From GCA-002780795 sp964545385 (GTDB lineage Bacteria > Patescibacteriota > Microgenomatia > UBA1406 > GWC2-37-13), in NCBI GenBank assembly GCA_964545385.1, contig CAZJFG010000004.1:1-48349 (forward strand): a DNA stretch of 48,349 nt. Direction: 5' to 3'. The notes under the pieces are model-generated. The model searched no databases. It had not been told where the DNA came from and saw only the letters and a program-made list of their open reading frames with translations. A program made the position numbers and the translations under genes. Of this stretch, positions 17,692 through 24,911 are shown piece by piece (within the stretch, counting starts at the first letter, position 1; every line of letters begins with the position of its first letter).

Positions 17692-18222
17692 ATGGATTAC
17701 TATAATAAAAAACTCTTCTTGGCTGAGGTCGACTCCGAGGATAGATTTGTAAAAAAAGTCGAGCGATGGGAAACGCATAAAAAAGGAATCTGTCACCGAG
17801 GCTTCACGGCAATTTTAATCTATAAAAATCAGGTCATTCTCCAACATCGTAAACACCCTGCATTTGATGGTTTTTATGACCTGTCGTTTTCTTCTCATCC
17901 GGTATTTAGGGGTAAAAAACTCCAGTCGATGAAAGAGGCAATCATAAACACCCTGAAAAGAGAGTGGAATCTTTCTCAAAATAATTTTAAAGACGACTTT
18001 GTTTTTTTGGATAAATTTTACTACAAAGCCACAGATCCAAAAAGCGGGTATATCGAACATGAGGTCAACTATATATATGTAGTATATATAAACAAACTTC
18101 CCAAGGTAAATCCTGTTTTTGCCTATGGATATGAGCTGGCTCCGATTTCAAACTTGAATCTGGCTCCATGGGTAAACCAAATTATTAAACTCCCGATGTT
18201 ACATAGTATAATTAAAAAATGA
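17692..18222 (+). CDS. NUDIX protein resembling isopentenyl-diphosphate isomerase, degenerate site
   Basis: A 176-residue NUDIX-fold protein. The layout matches type 1 IPP isomerase: CHRGFTAILIYKNQVILQHR, then FDGFYDLSFSSHP at the place of the isomerase W-T-x-x-x-x-S/C-H-P block, and IEHEVNYIYVV near the end. Two features differ: the catalytic Cys of the isomerase (C-x-H-P context) is Ser here, and the NUDIX helix reads LKREWNLS instead of R-E-x-x-E-E. So an unchanged IPP isomerase or standard pyrophosphohydrolase activity is doubtful. It is the first gene of a three-gene operon (Rpe-like and Maf follow, each overlapping). The preceding 107 bases hold an AT-rich intergenic region with no clear promoter. 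Confidence 0.75.
   Translation: MDYYNKKLFLAEVDSEDRFVKKVERWETHKKGICHRGFTAILIYKNQVILQHRKHPAFDGFYDLSFSSHPVFRGKKLQSMKEAIINTLKREWNLSQNNFKDDFVFLDKFYYKATDPKSGYIEHEVNYIYVVYINKLPKVNPVFAYGYELAPISNLNLAPWVNQIIKLPMLHSIIKK
18207..18212 (+). promoter_or_regulatory. Internal -10 box before the Rpe-like gene
   Basis: TATAAT lies inside the last codons of the NUDIX gene, six bases before the ATG at 18219, the same spacing as many other starts in the window. The Rpe-like gene may thus have its own leaderless transcript in addition to operon read-through. Confidence 0.4.
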
Positions 18223-18830
18223 AGATCGCTGTTTCGCTTTACGAGAAAACTTTCAAGGCTTTATTAGATCAGATCACCAAATTCTCACTATATTTTTCAT
18301 ATTTCCAAATTGACATTTCGGACGGCATATATGCTCCAAATAAGACAGTCCAAATTGATGAAATTAAAGGTGTTTTTCCCAACCATCTAGTATTTGACTT
18401 TCATCTTATGGTCAACGATTACAAAACAGAAATCGAGAAATTGGAAAACTGGAAAACCGGGAAGTTGGAAAATATTTTAATTCACTATTCCCTAAAACCA
18501 TCCCTACAACCGCCCATTGGTTTAGTCTTAAACTATGACGATAAGGTTGAGGATTTAAAAAAAGATTATGACTTAAAAAAAATCCCTGTTGTCCAAATTA
18601 TGACAGTTGAAATCGGAGCACAAGGAAATCCTTTTATCCCAGAATCTCTCAAAAAAATTGAACAGTTAAAAAATGCTGGTTTTGGTGGAAAAATTCTACT
18701 AGACGGAGGAATAAACGAGAAAACTCTCCCCCAAATTATAGCTTTGAAATATAAACCGGATGTTTTATGTGTCGGTAGTTATTTAACCAAAAACCCGGAT
18801 TTTAAAAATAAAGTTTTTTTTTATGAGTAA
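18219..18830 (+). CDS. Ribulose-phosphate 3-epimerase-like TIM barrel
   Basis: A 203-residue TIM-barrel protein with the pattern of Rpe: QIDISDGIYAPN near residue 31 (family H-x-D-x-M-D-G-x-F-x-P-N), FDFHLMV, IMTVEIGAQGNPFIPESLKK (family M-S-V-x-P-G-x-x-G-Q-x-F) and LLDGGIN. One metal ligand, the His two positions before the first Asp, is Gln here, so metal binding or substrate may differ. Rpe converts ribulose 5-phosphate to xylulose 5-phosphate; RpiB at 3618 would supply the substrate. Residues about 73-85 (KLENWKTGKLEN) are encoded by a tandem GGAAAACTGGAAAACC-like word. It overlaps the NUDIX gene by 4 bases and maf by 8. Confidence 0.82.
   Translation: MKIAVSLYEKTFKALLDQITKFSLYFSYFQIDISDGIYAPNKTVQIDEIKGVFPNHLVFDFHLMVNDYKTEIEKLENWKTGKLENILIHYSLKPSLQPPIGLVLNYDDKVEDLKKDYDLKKIPVVQIMTVEIGAQGNPFIPESLKKIEQLKNAGFGGKILLDGGINEKTLPQIIALKYKPDVLCVGSYLTKNPDFKNKVFFYE
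18437..18472 (+). repeat. Tandem word GAAATTGGAAAACTGG in the rpe-like gene
   Basis: Short tandem units around TTGGAAAACTGGAAAACC encode KLENWKTGKLEN. The insertion lies after the HLMV strand of the barrel, a loop position. It is another member of the in-frame word family described in the findings. Confidence 0.6.
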
Positions 18831-19404
18831 ACTTATCCTTGCTTCGGGATCTACTAATCGTCGTTCTATTTTTAATTGTCTCCATCTTCCATATGAAATA
18901 GTTCCTTCAAATATTGACGAGTCGTTATTCGCCAAAAAAAATTCAATAATTCGAGCCCGTTTACTTGCGCAAGCAAAAGGCGAGGCGGTTTTGGAAAAAC
19001 AAAAAGCAGTCATCGTTGCCGCAGACACTTTCACTTCATGTGATAAAAGGATTTTGGAGAAGCCTAAAACACTTGCTGAAGCAAAAGAAATGCTTGTTTT
19101 TCTTTCCGGAAAAAAATGTGCAAACAACACCGGCTTTTATTATCATGATCCTTTTAAAAAAATAATTTTTTCCAAAACTGTGGTAACCAAACTTTGGTTC
19201 CGCCGGTTTTTTGAGAAAGAAATTGAAGAATATATAAAAAAATTTCCTGTAAAAACCTGGGCAGCATCTTACGCAGCTTCGGAACTTTATGTGGCAGGCA
19301 TGATTAGAGCTGTTGAAGGTTCGCTCACCGGCCTCACTCACGGCCTGCCGCTTGAATATCTTGTTCCTCTTCTTATAAAATCCGGATTTAATCCCCATCC
19401 CTAA
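18823..19404 (+). CDS. maf: Maf-like nucleotide pyrophosphatase
   Basis: A 193-residue protein of usual Maf length. Motifs in order: LILASGSTNRR at residues 4-14 (family L-x-S-x-S-P-R-R), VIVAADTFTSCDKRILEKP near 64-82 (A-D-T and I-L-x-K-P), MLVFLSGKKCANNTGF (L-S-G and T-G), and GSLTGLTHGLPLEYL (G-S-x-x-x-x-x-G-L-P). Maf proteins hydrolyse nucleoside triphosphates, often modified ones, to the monophosphate. Cytoplasmic. It is the last gene of the NUDIX-rpe-maf operon and is followed by a GC-rich hairpin. Confidence 0.9.
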   Translation: MSKLILASGSTNRRSIFNCLHLPYEIVPSNIDESLFAKKNSIIRARLLAQAKGEAVLEKQKAVIVAADTFTSCDKRILEKPKTLAEAKEMLVFLSGKKCANNTGFYYHDPFKKIIFSKTVVTKLWFRRFFEKEIEEYIKKFPVKTWAASYAASELYVAGMIRAVEGSLTGLTHGLPLEYLVPLLIKSGFNPHP

Positions 19405-19405
19405 A

Positions 19406-19426
19406 ACCTCCCCACACCCCGGAGGT
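19406..19426. terminator. GC-rich hairpin between convergent maf and hydrolase genes
   Basis: ACCTCC (19406-19411) and GGAGGT (19421-19426) form a 6-bp stem with a 9-base loop immediately after the maf stop codon. There is no long U-run, so termination strength is uncertain. Confidence 0.45.
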
Positions 19427-19449
19427 GGAATTGGGAACAATACAAAGCT

Positions 19450-21225
19450 CTAAGGAACTAACAATTTTAACAATTTAGGATTTTTAATAATCGCTCCAAA
19501 ATCGTTTATACTAAGTTTTCCGTCTGCATCAAAATCAAAAGGCAGCATAATCTTAAATTTAAGGCTGTTTTTGCCTTTTTTAAGGACTAAAAAGTTCTGT
19601 CGAGGCAGATAATACTTCTTTAGAACTACCACGCGGTATTTTGCCCCTACAATTACATTTTGAATATCGTTAAGTGTCCCTTCTCCACCAAAAACTTCAA
19701 GTTGTGTTTTTTTGAAAACCAGATTTTCATCTTCATCAAAAAACTGGATTTCAAAGTCCCCGCCCTTATCATTCAACTTGGGAAATAAATTGACATTAAA
19801 CTTCAGGGACGGAAGCGGTAAAACTTCAAACTGCCAGGCTCGACTTTCCAATATTTTTTGTCCTGTTTTTTCCAAAGCAAACTTAACTGTTTTTTTTCCG
19901 GCGGTACTTGTTGTTTTCAAAAAAAGATCGATCTCTTTTTCTTCAAAAGGAACGATATTTTTTATATCGGCAATCAAAAAATATTCATTATTTTTTTCGT
20001 AATTCGTAATGCGTAATTCGTAATCGTCATCTTTATCCCAAACTGCCTGACCAAGGTTTTTCAACTTTATCTTCAGATGATAATTCGACTGGGCAACAAG
20101 TTTTTTCGGAAGATTTATCTCAATCTCTCCCTTGTCTATCTGTTCGGGCTGACCTTTTATTTTTTTCAAAGACTGGACTGCATAATACTGTTTATAAAAA
20201 TCCGAACTGTTCTGTTTTTTCCAGGAAAATTCCAAAAAAGGAGCGCTTTGATAATCTAAAACAAATGGAGTAACCGCCAAAATTCGATTATCTGTCGACC
20301 AAACAGTTTGGAAAACGTTTTGAAAGTCTGAGGCGACTGCGTCTTCTGATCCGCGTTTCCAACCAGTTTCCGTAATAAAAACCGGTAGATCTTTTCCAAT
20401 GCCAAGACTTTTTAATAAATTAAGTTCCCATTCGTAGGTTTTAACCGTGCCCCGGCCACTGTCATTGGGATTGCCTGAAAAACCAGGGTTGGGATAGGAA
20501 TGAGAACTCCAACCATCAATATTGTCAAAAAGTGTCGGTTCTGCACCAATCATCGTATTAATAAAAATCGCCTCATCTACGTAGTTTGGCGGACTTTGAG
20601 GGGCTGAAGCATCAAATCCAGCCAACATGATGTAAAAATCTGGGTTTTTGTTTTTAAAAACCTTGGCAAACTCTGTGGCAACTGCCGCATAGTTTTTAGC
20701 ATCAACCTCGCCTCCCCACTCCGAACCGTGGTTTGGTTCGTTGAACAAAACAACATATCTTTTTTTTATCACCCAGTTTAAACTGTCTAAAAAATCCACC
20801 CAATCCTTGGCTTCGCTGGCAAGAGGCCGGCGCCAGACCTCACCTTCGGGTTGGGTGGCTAAGCGGATAATCGGAATTAAATGAAGTTTACGCAACCTAT
20901 TAAAAATTTCCTGCCATTTATCAAATTTACGATCATTTTCCTGCATCACTAAAGTTACATAACCCCAGTCACCGCCTGTCGAGTTGACAAGGCGAGCCGA
21001 CTCGTCCAGCGCGTCAAGATGCGGTTGAGCCAGGTGAATACCGTATATATTATTAACATCTGCCGCCTGTACAGAAGAAGTGAAAATTATAATTAAGAAT
21101 ATTGGCAATATCAATCCAAACCCAAAACGTAAAACGCAAAGTTTAAAACCAAAGTTTAAAGCTAAAAACTTATTTATTGAAGTTTTAAATTTTGAGTTAT
21201 GGTTTTGAGTTTTGAGTTTTGACAT
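19450..21225 (-). CDS. Secreted clan-A glycoside hydrolase with dockerin-like C-terminus
   Basis: A 591-residue exported protein. The first about 35 residues (SKLKTQNHNSKFKT and on) come from word repeats and precede the hydrophobic export signal (LILPIFLIIIFTSS, ending VQA). The TIM barrel follows: YGIHLAQPHL, VLFNEPNHGSEWGGE (N-E-P, acid/base Glu) and VFITETGW (nucleophile Glu), as in clan GH-A families such as GH5/GH39. The C-terminal third is beta-rich and ends FDFDADGKLSINDFGAI, a dockerin/EF-hand-like calcium loop. It probably acts on extracellular polysaccharide and may attach to a cohesin-like surface protein (14499). The start could lie further in, after the repeat-coded part. Confidence 0.82.
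   Translation of the reverse strand: MSKLKTQNHNSKFKTSINKFLALNFGFKLCVLRFGFGLILPIFLIIIFTSSVQAADVNNIYGIHLAQPHLDALDESARLVNSTGGDWGYVTLVMQENDRKFDKWQEIFNRLRKLHLIPIIRLATQPEGEVWRRPLASEAKDWVDFLDSLNWVIKKRYVVLFNEPNHGSEWGGEVDAKNYAAVATEFAKVFKNKNPDFYIMLAGFDASAPQSPPNYVDEAIFINTMIGAEPTLFDNIDGWSSHSYPNPGFSGNPNDSGRGTVKTYEWELNLLKSLGIGKDLPVFITETGWKRGSEDAVASDFQNVFQTVWSTDNRILAVTPFVLDYQSAPFLEFSWKKQNSSDFYKQYYAVQSLKKIKGQPEQIDKGEIEINLPKKLVAQSNYHLKIKLKNLGQAVWDKDDDYELRITNYEKNNEYFLIADIKNIVPFEEKEIDLFLKTTSTAGKKTVKFALEKTGQKILESRAWQFEVLPLPSLKFNVNLFPKLNDKGGDFEIQFFDEDENLVFKKTQLEVFGGEGTLNDIQNVIVGAKYRVVVLKKYYLPRQNFLVLKKGKNSLKFKIMLPFDFDADGKLSINDFGAIIKNPKLLKLLVP
19998..20024 (-). repeat. Tandem CGTAATTCGTAATG word in the hydrolase gene
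   Basis: Two copies of the unit CGTAATTCGTAAT are joined by G. On the minus strand they encode the peptide ELRITNYE in a loop between beta strands. Confidence 0.6.
21121..21223 (-). repeat. Word repeats forming the N-terminus of the hydrolase gene
   Basis: The 5' end of the hydrolase gene consists of AAAACTCAAAACTC and AAACTTTGGTTTTAAAC-like words in two blocks (21121-21170 and 21181-21223), encoding SKLKTQNHNSKFKT and LNFGFKLCVLRFGFG. The second peptide merges into the signal helix. Confidence 0.65.
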
Positions 21226-21237
21226 TTGAGCTGATTT

Positions 21238-21702
21238 TTATTTGATCTTTTTTACCTCCACTCCTGCTTTTTCCAGTAGTTTTACTCCCTCAAGATCGTG
21301 ATGGAGAATACGACAGACAACGCGGATAATACCGGAATTAATAATTATTTTGGCGCAACTTGAACAAGGGTTGGTCGTAGAATACAAAGTCGCTCCTTTT
21401 GTTGAAATTCCAAGGTAGGCTGCCTGAATAATCGCATTTTGCTCTGCATGAATACAGATACAACTTTCTTCATACTCATACCAGTCAATTTTTCCGGCGT
21501 CTCTTTTCTGACAACGTAAACATCCACCTTCAGAGCAATTTTTTATCCTATGGGGGGTACCATTATAACCCGTGGTAATAATTCTAAAATCTTTTACTAT
21601 AATTGCGCCTACACGGCGTCTAGTGCAATCGGCACGATTTATTACTATATCGGCAAGACACATGAAATATTCGTCCCAGCTTGGTCTTTTATTTTTTTTC
21701 AT
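21238..21702 (-). CDS. dCMP deaminase family protein
   Basis: A 154-residue deoxycytidylate deaminase/ComEB-type enzyme. It begins RPSWDEYFMCLADIVINRAD and carries VGAIIVKDFRIITTGYNGTP, the extra Cys/His cluster (CSEGGCLRCQKR), the zinc catalytic H-A-E in CIHAEQNAII and P-C-x-x-C in NPCSSCAKIIINSG. It deaminates dCMP to dUMP to feed thymidylate synthesis. Its ATG follows the 3' end of tRNA-Pro by only four bases on the same strand, so the message is probably released by tRNA processing. Thirteen bases separate its stop from the start of the hydrolase gene. Confidence 0.93.
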   Translation of the reverse strand: MKKNKRPSWDEYFMCLADIVINRADCTRRRVGAIIVKDFRIITTGYNGTPHRIKNCSEGGCLRCQKRDAGKIDWYEYEESCICIHAEQNAIIQAAYLGISTKGATLYSTTNPCSSCAKIIINSGIIRVVCRILHHDLEGVKLLEKAGVEVKKIK

Positions 21703-21706
21703 AAAG

Positions 21707-21780
21707 TCGGGACGGCGAGACTTGAACTCGCGACCTTACGCACCCCATGCGTACGTTCTAGCCATCTGAACTACGTCCCG
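21707..21780 (-). tRNA. tRNA-Pro (GGG anticodon)
   Basis: Minus strand: acceptor CGGGACG/CGTCCCG, D arm GTTC/GAAC, anticodon stem TACGC/GCGTA with loop ATGGGGT (anticodon GGG), T arm GCGAG/CTCGC with TTCAAGT loop, and discriminator A. CCA is not encoded (next bases CTT). TAGAAT at 21795-21790 lies nine bases upstream as the promoter -10. The dCMP deaminase ATG follows after four bases. Confidence 0.93.
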
Positions 21781-21839
21781 TGTGAGCTAATTCTACCAAA
21801 ATTAACTTTAATTAACTATAATTAGCTTTATCTATCTTT

Positions 21840-23480
21840 ATGAACAAACTGCCACTTTTTTCAAAAGGAAAAACCGGAAAAATTTCTTTTCATTCGGAAA
21901 AGCAACCCAATATTTTTTTTTGGCTAAATAGTTTAATTTTTTTTGTCGTTGTTTTTTTTGTCATTCTGCTTTTGCGGCTTTTCCAATTGACGGTTGTCCG
22001 CAGCAACTATTATCAACAATTGGCCAAAAAAAACCGTCTACGCGAGCTTTACATTGAGGCGCCCCGAGGTAAAATCGTCGATTGCAACGGCCAAATTATT
22101 GCCGAAAGTTTTCCGGCTGACATTTCCCAAAATAAGGAAAGACTTACCTCAACCCGGATTTATCATGAACCTGAGGCAGTAGCCCCTGTTGTCGGTTATA
22201 TCCAAACCGCAGATGAAAATGAAATTGAAAACGATGCTTGTCTGGAAAAACTGACACTTGGCGACAAAATCGGTAAAAAAGGAGTGGAAAAAATTTATGA
22301 CTGTATTCTCCGTGGTCACTCCGGCACCAAGGCGATCGAGGTTGATGCAAAAGGAAAGTATTTAAAAACCTTAACCGTTGTCCCCGAGATACCGGGAGAA
22401 ACCGTACAGCTTGCTCTTGATCTTGATCTCCAAAAAAAAGCCTACGAACTTTTGAAAGGGAAAAAAGGGGCAGTGGTTGCCATAAAACCAACTACAGGTG
22501 AAGTCCTTGCTCTTGTTTCAACCCCTTCCTATAACCCCAAGGAAATTGAAAAATATCTAAAAGACAAAGACAATCCTCTTTTTAACCGGGCAACAGAAGG
22601 TACATATCCGCCCGGATCTATCTTTAAAATCGTTGTTGCGGCAGGCGCACTGGAGACCGGCGCTATTGATGAAAAAACCCAAGTAGAAGACACCGGCCAG
22701 ATTCAGGCCGGACCGATCACATTCGGCAACTGGTATTACCTACAGTATGGAAAGACAGAAGGCCAGGTCAATCTCGTAAAAGCCATCCAGAGATCCAACG
22801 ATATCTTTTTCTATAAAACCGGTGAGAAAATGGGCGAGGACAAAATAAAACTCTGGGCGGAAAAATTCGGCTACGGCAAAATCTACGATAGCTTCGGTCT
22901 TGAACAAAGTACCGGCCTTATTCCTTCTTCTTTCTGGAAAAAGGAAACGTTTGGCGAGACTTGGTATTTGGGTGACACTTACAATCTTTCAATCGGCCAA
23001 GGATATATTTTGGTCACTCCTCTTCAGACTGCTCTTGTCACAACAACCATTGCTAATAATGGTTATCTTTGTACTCCACAACTGACAAAAGCTCAAAACT
23101 CAAAGCTCAAAACTCAAAGTTGCCAAAAAGTTCCAATTTCAGAAAAGACGTTAAAACTAATTCAGGAAGGAATGATCAAAGCCTGTACGACCGGCGGCAC
23201 TGGCTGGCCGTTTTTTGATTTTATGATAGGAACAAACAGTGCTGAACTAACCACCGGCAATAAATCACCTATCACTAAAATTCAAGTTGCTTGCAAAACC
23301 GGTACAGCCGAACTGCACACGCAAAGCAAAATATCTCACGCCTGGTTTACTGTATACGCACCGGCCGTTAATCCCGAGATTGCTCTAACAATCCTCATTG
23401 AAGAAGGCGGCCAGGGCTCCGACATCGCAGGACCTGTAGCCAAAGAAATCCTCAAAACATACTTTGAAAGAAAGGATTAA
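21840..23480 (+). CDS. mrdA: Penicillin-binding protein 2 (peptidoglycan D,D-transpeptidase)
   Basis: A 546-residue class B PBP. A short cytoplasmic N-terminus and one TM helix (about 31-50) lead into the dimerisation region (YIEAPRGKIVDCNGQIIAES). The transpeptidase has catalytic S260-x-x-K263 in YPPGSIFK, S319-N320-D in RSND, and K486-T-G488 in ACKTGTAEL. It crosslinks peptidoglycan outside the inner membrane during elongation. The pedestal module is shorter than in E. coli PBP2. Residues 418-427 (AQNSKLKTQS) are encoded by a word repeat (23087-23120) in a loop. A diverged second copy of the last about 27 codons lies 485 bases downstream (23965-24048). Confidence 0.94.
   Translation: MNKLPLFSKGKTGKISFHSEKQPNIFFWLNSLIFFVVVFFVILLLRLFQLTVVRSNYYQQLAKKNRLRELYIEAPRGKIVDCNGQIIAESFPADISQNKERLTSTRIYHEPEAVAPVVGYIQTADENEIENDACLEKLTLGDKIGKKGVEKIYDCILRGHSGTKAIEVDAKGKYLKTLTVVPEIPGETVQLALDLDLQKKAYELLKGKKGAVVAIKPTTGEVLALVSTPSYNPKEIEKYLKDKDNPLFNRATEGTYPPGSIFKIVVAAGALETGAIDEKTQVEDTGQIQAGPITFGNWYYLQYGKTEGQVNLVKAIQRSNDIFFYKTGEKMGEDKIKLWAEKFGYGKIYDSFGLEQSTGLIPSSFWKKETFGETWYLGDTYNLSIGQGYILVTPLQTALVTTTIANNGYLCTPQLTKAQNSKLKTQSCQKVPISEKTLKLIQEGMIKACTTGGTGWPFFDFMIGTNSAELTTGNKSPITKIQVACKTGTAELHTQSKISHAWFTVYAPAVNPEIALTILIEEGGQGSDIAGPVAKEILKTYFERKD
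23087..23120 (+). repeat. In-frame word repeat (QNSKLKTQ type) in PBP2
   Basis: Two tandem units AAAGCTCAAAACTC encode AQNSKLKTQS in the transpeptidase domain, between the strand CTPQLTK and the helix SEKTLKLIQ. It is an almost exact match to words in the hydrolase, TatD and sugar transferase genes. Confidence 0.7.
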
Positions 23481-23507
23481 AAACACTCTTCAAAATGGTA
23501 AAATATA

Positions 23508-23962
23508 ATGTACATATTTAAATTATCAAAGATAGAATACCGTAATTTCATGGGTTTGCATACTTTTTTTCTATATCATAAACAGGCCGTTCTTAAGGTT
23601 GACTTTAACTTCTATCCGTTTACTCGCATACAAAAAAGTATAAATATTAACAACCTTTCAATCGACAGCCTTAGAGATATTACTGTAAATAAATTGCAGA
23701 CCATCGGAACTCAACCAAGAAGTAGAGATTTTATAGATCTTTATTGTATTGTCCAAAAACGGGTTGGGCAATAGAAGAATTAAAAAAAGAGGCAAGGAAT
23801 AAATTTGATTGTTATATTGATCCTTTGCATCTTGGCTCAAGATTTTTGATGGCTAAAGAAATGAAGGATTACCCAAGATTAACTCTACATTTGGAAGAAA
23901 AAGACTGGCAAAATTTTTTCCAAAAGGAAGCCGAAAAACTTAAAAATAAAATTCTAAGATAA
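23508..23962 (+). pseudogene. Broken AbiEii-like nucleotidyltransferase (toxin) gene
   Basis: Two overlapping frames give one protein. The first (from 23508) has KVDFNFYPF, SIDSLRDITVNKLQTI and RSRDFIDLYCIVQK, the C-terminal core of AbiEii/AbiGii-type nucleotidyltransferase toxins (S-x-x-D-x-x-x-x-K-x and D-F-x-D-L-Y). The frame then runs into a stop, while the +2 frame continues KTGWAIEELKKEARNKF to a TAA at 23962. A single missing A in the run at about 23755-23759 (five A instead of six) explains the shift. The N-terminal half with the catalytic G-S-x-x-x-x-x-D site is absent and no antitoxin is adjacent. So it is a remnant, unless the shift is an assembly error. Confidence 0.72.
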
Positions 23963-23964
23963 AA

Positions 23965-24048
23965 ATCGAAGAAGGCGGGCAGGGATCAGATATGGCAAAT
24001 CCGATCGCTAAAGAAATTCTTAAAACTTACTTTGAAAAAAAACAGTAG
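23965..24048 (+). repeat. Diverged second copy of the PBP2 C-terminus
   Basis: The sequence encodes IEEGGQGSDMANPIAKEILK and the final YFEKKQ, then TAG; it aligns with the last codons of PBP2 (IEEGGQGSDIAGPVAKEILK, YFERKD, TAA). By hand count 59 of 78 bases match, with mostly third-position changes, so the copy is old or came from a related genome. It is not preceded by the rest of a PBP2 gene. Confidence 0.85.
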
Positions 24049-24054
24049 TATAAA

Positions 24055-24060
24055 TATAAT
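24055..24060 (+). promoter_or_regulatory. -10 box of the HprK-like gene
   Basis: TATAAT lies six bases before the ATG at 24067, immediately after the PBP2-tail remnant. No clear -35 was identified. It implies a leaderless transcript starting the accessory island. Confidence 0.5.
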
Positions 24061-24066
24061 TCAATC

Positions 24067-24903
24067 ATGAAATATAACAATGATGTTCTATTCTTGTCAG
24101 TCGCTGGATTTTGTATAAAAATTGAGTTTAATAAAACTCCAAGACTGTTTGAAAAAAAAATAATTAAAAATCAAATAAAGAAAACATTTAAATTTTTTAT
24201 CAAACAACAAAAAAATACCACGCGCTCTTTTTTTACACTAAATTTTGTTGATAGAATGGCCCCAAGAATAATTACAAAAGTTAAAAAGAAAGAAAATTTC
24301 ATTGAATTTTATAGATTAAAAGGTCGTCATATCATCACTTTTTACGATATAAGCATAATCCAATTTCAATATATTATGCAGTATGTAATACAACTTATTT
24401 TAATCAACAACCAAGGATTATTTATCCACAGTTCTGCTATAAATTACTGTGGAAAAGCGTATCTTTTTTTGGGACAGTCAGGAACTGGTAAATCCACCAT
24501 AATTAAAATGCTAAAAAATAAATTTGAAATACTATCCGATGACAGTTCAATTATTAAAAAAAGTGGGAATAAATTTTTTTATTATCAAACGCCTTTTATA
24601 GAAAAAGAGTCTTGGGTACCGAAAAAAAATATTAAATATCCTATTGGGAAAATATTCTTATTAAGAAAATCAAAAAAAATAAAACTGAAAAAAGTCAACA
24701 ATAAAAATTATGTTATTGAACAGTTTTCAAAACATATTTTCTTTGACTGGACGCCAATTGATTGGGTAAAGGGAAAACAAAATAAAGCTAACTTTAAACA
24801 TTTATTACATTTTTTATTAAATTTTGACCAGGTATATCAACTATCTTTTCCAAAAAATAAAACCGACGTTGTTAATTTATTTAATTCTTTAGAAATAAGC
24901 TAG
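24067..24903 (+). CDS. HprK-like P-loop kinase (RiPP- or PqqD-associated type)
   Basis: A 278-residue protein. The C-terminal half matches the kinase domain of HPr kinase: FIHSSAINYCGKAYLFLGQS followed by GTGKSTII (P-loop G136-S143), then ILSDDSSII (157-163). The N-terminal half has no HprK regulatory similarity. No PTS genes are visible, so HPr is an unlikely substrate. Homologues sit beside PqqD-like and nucleotidyltransferase proteins (the HprK-related kinase systems), and one homologue (PadeK of the paeninodin lasso cluster) phosphorylates the C-terminal Ser of a precursor peptide. Convergent with the 51-residue peptide gene, 8 bases away, whose product ends in Ser. Strongly A-rich codon use, unlike PBP2. 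Confidence 0.8.
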   Translation: MKYNNDVLFLSVAGFCIKIEFNKTPRLFEKKIIKNQIKKTFKFFIKQQKNTTRSFFTLNFVDRMAPRIITKVKKKENFIEFYRLKGRHIITFYDISIIQFQYIMQYVIQLILINNQGLFIHSSAINYCGKAYLFLGQSGTGKSTIIKMLKNKFEILSDDSSIIKKSGNKFFYYQTPFIEKESWVPKKNIKYPIGKIFLLRKSKKIKLKKVNNKNYVIEQFSKHIFFDWTPIDWVKGKQNKANFKHLLHFLLNFDQVYQLSFPKNKTDVVNLFNSLEIS

Positions 24904-24911
24904 TTGAAAGA

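Noticed and set aside
23087..23120. CRISPR-like array from repeated AAAACTCAAA words
   Set aside because: Units are tandem without spacers, lie inside coding sequences, and no cas gene is present.
23508..23774. Intact 88-codon gene
   Set aside because: It is the N-terminally truncated first part of a frameshifted AbiEii-like gene; the rest continues in another frame.
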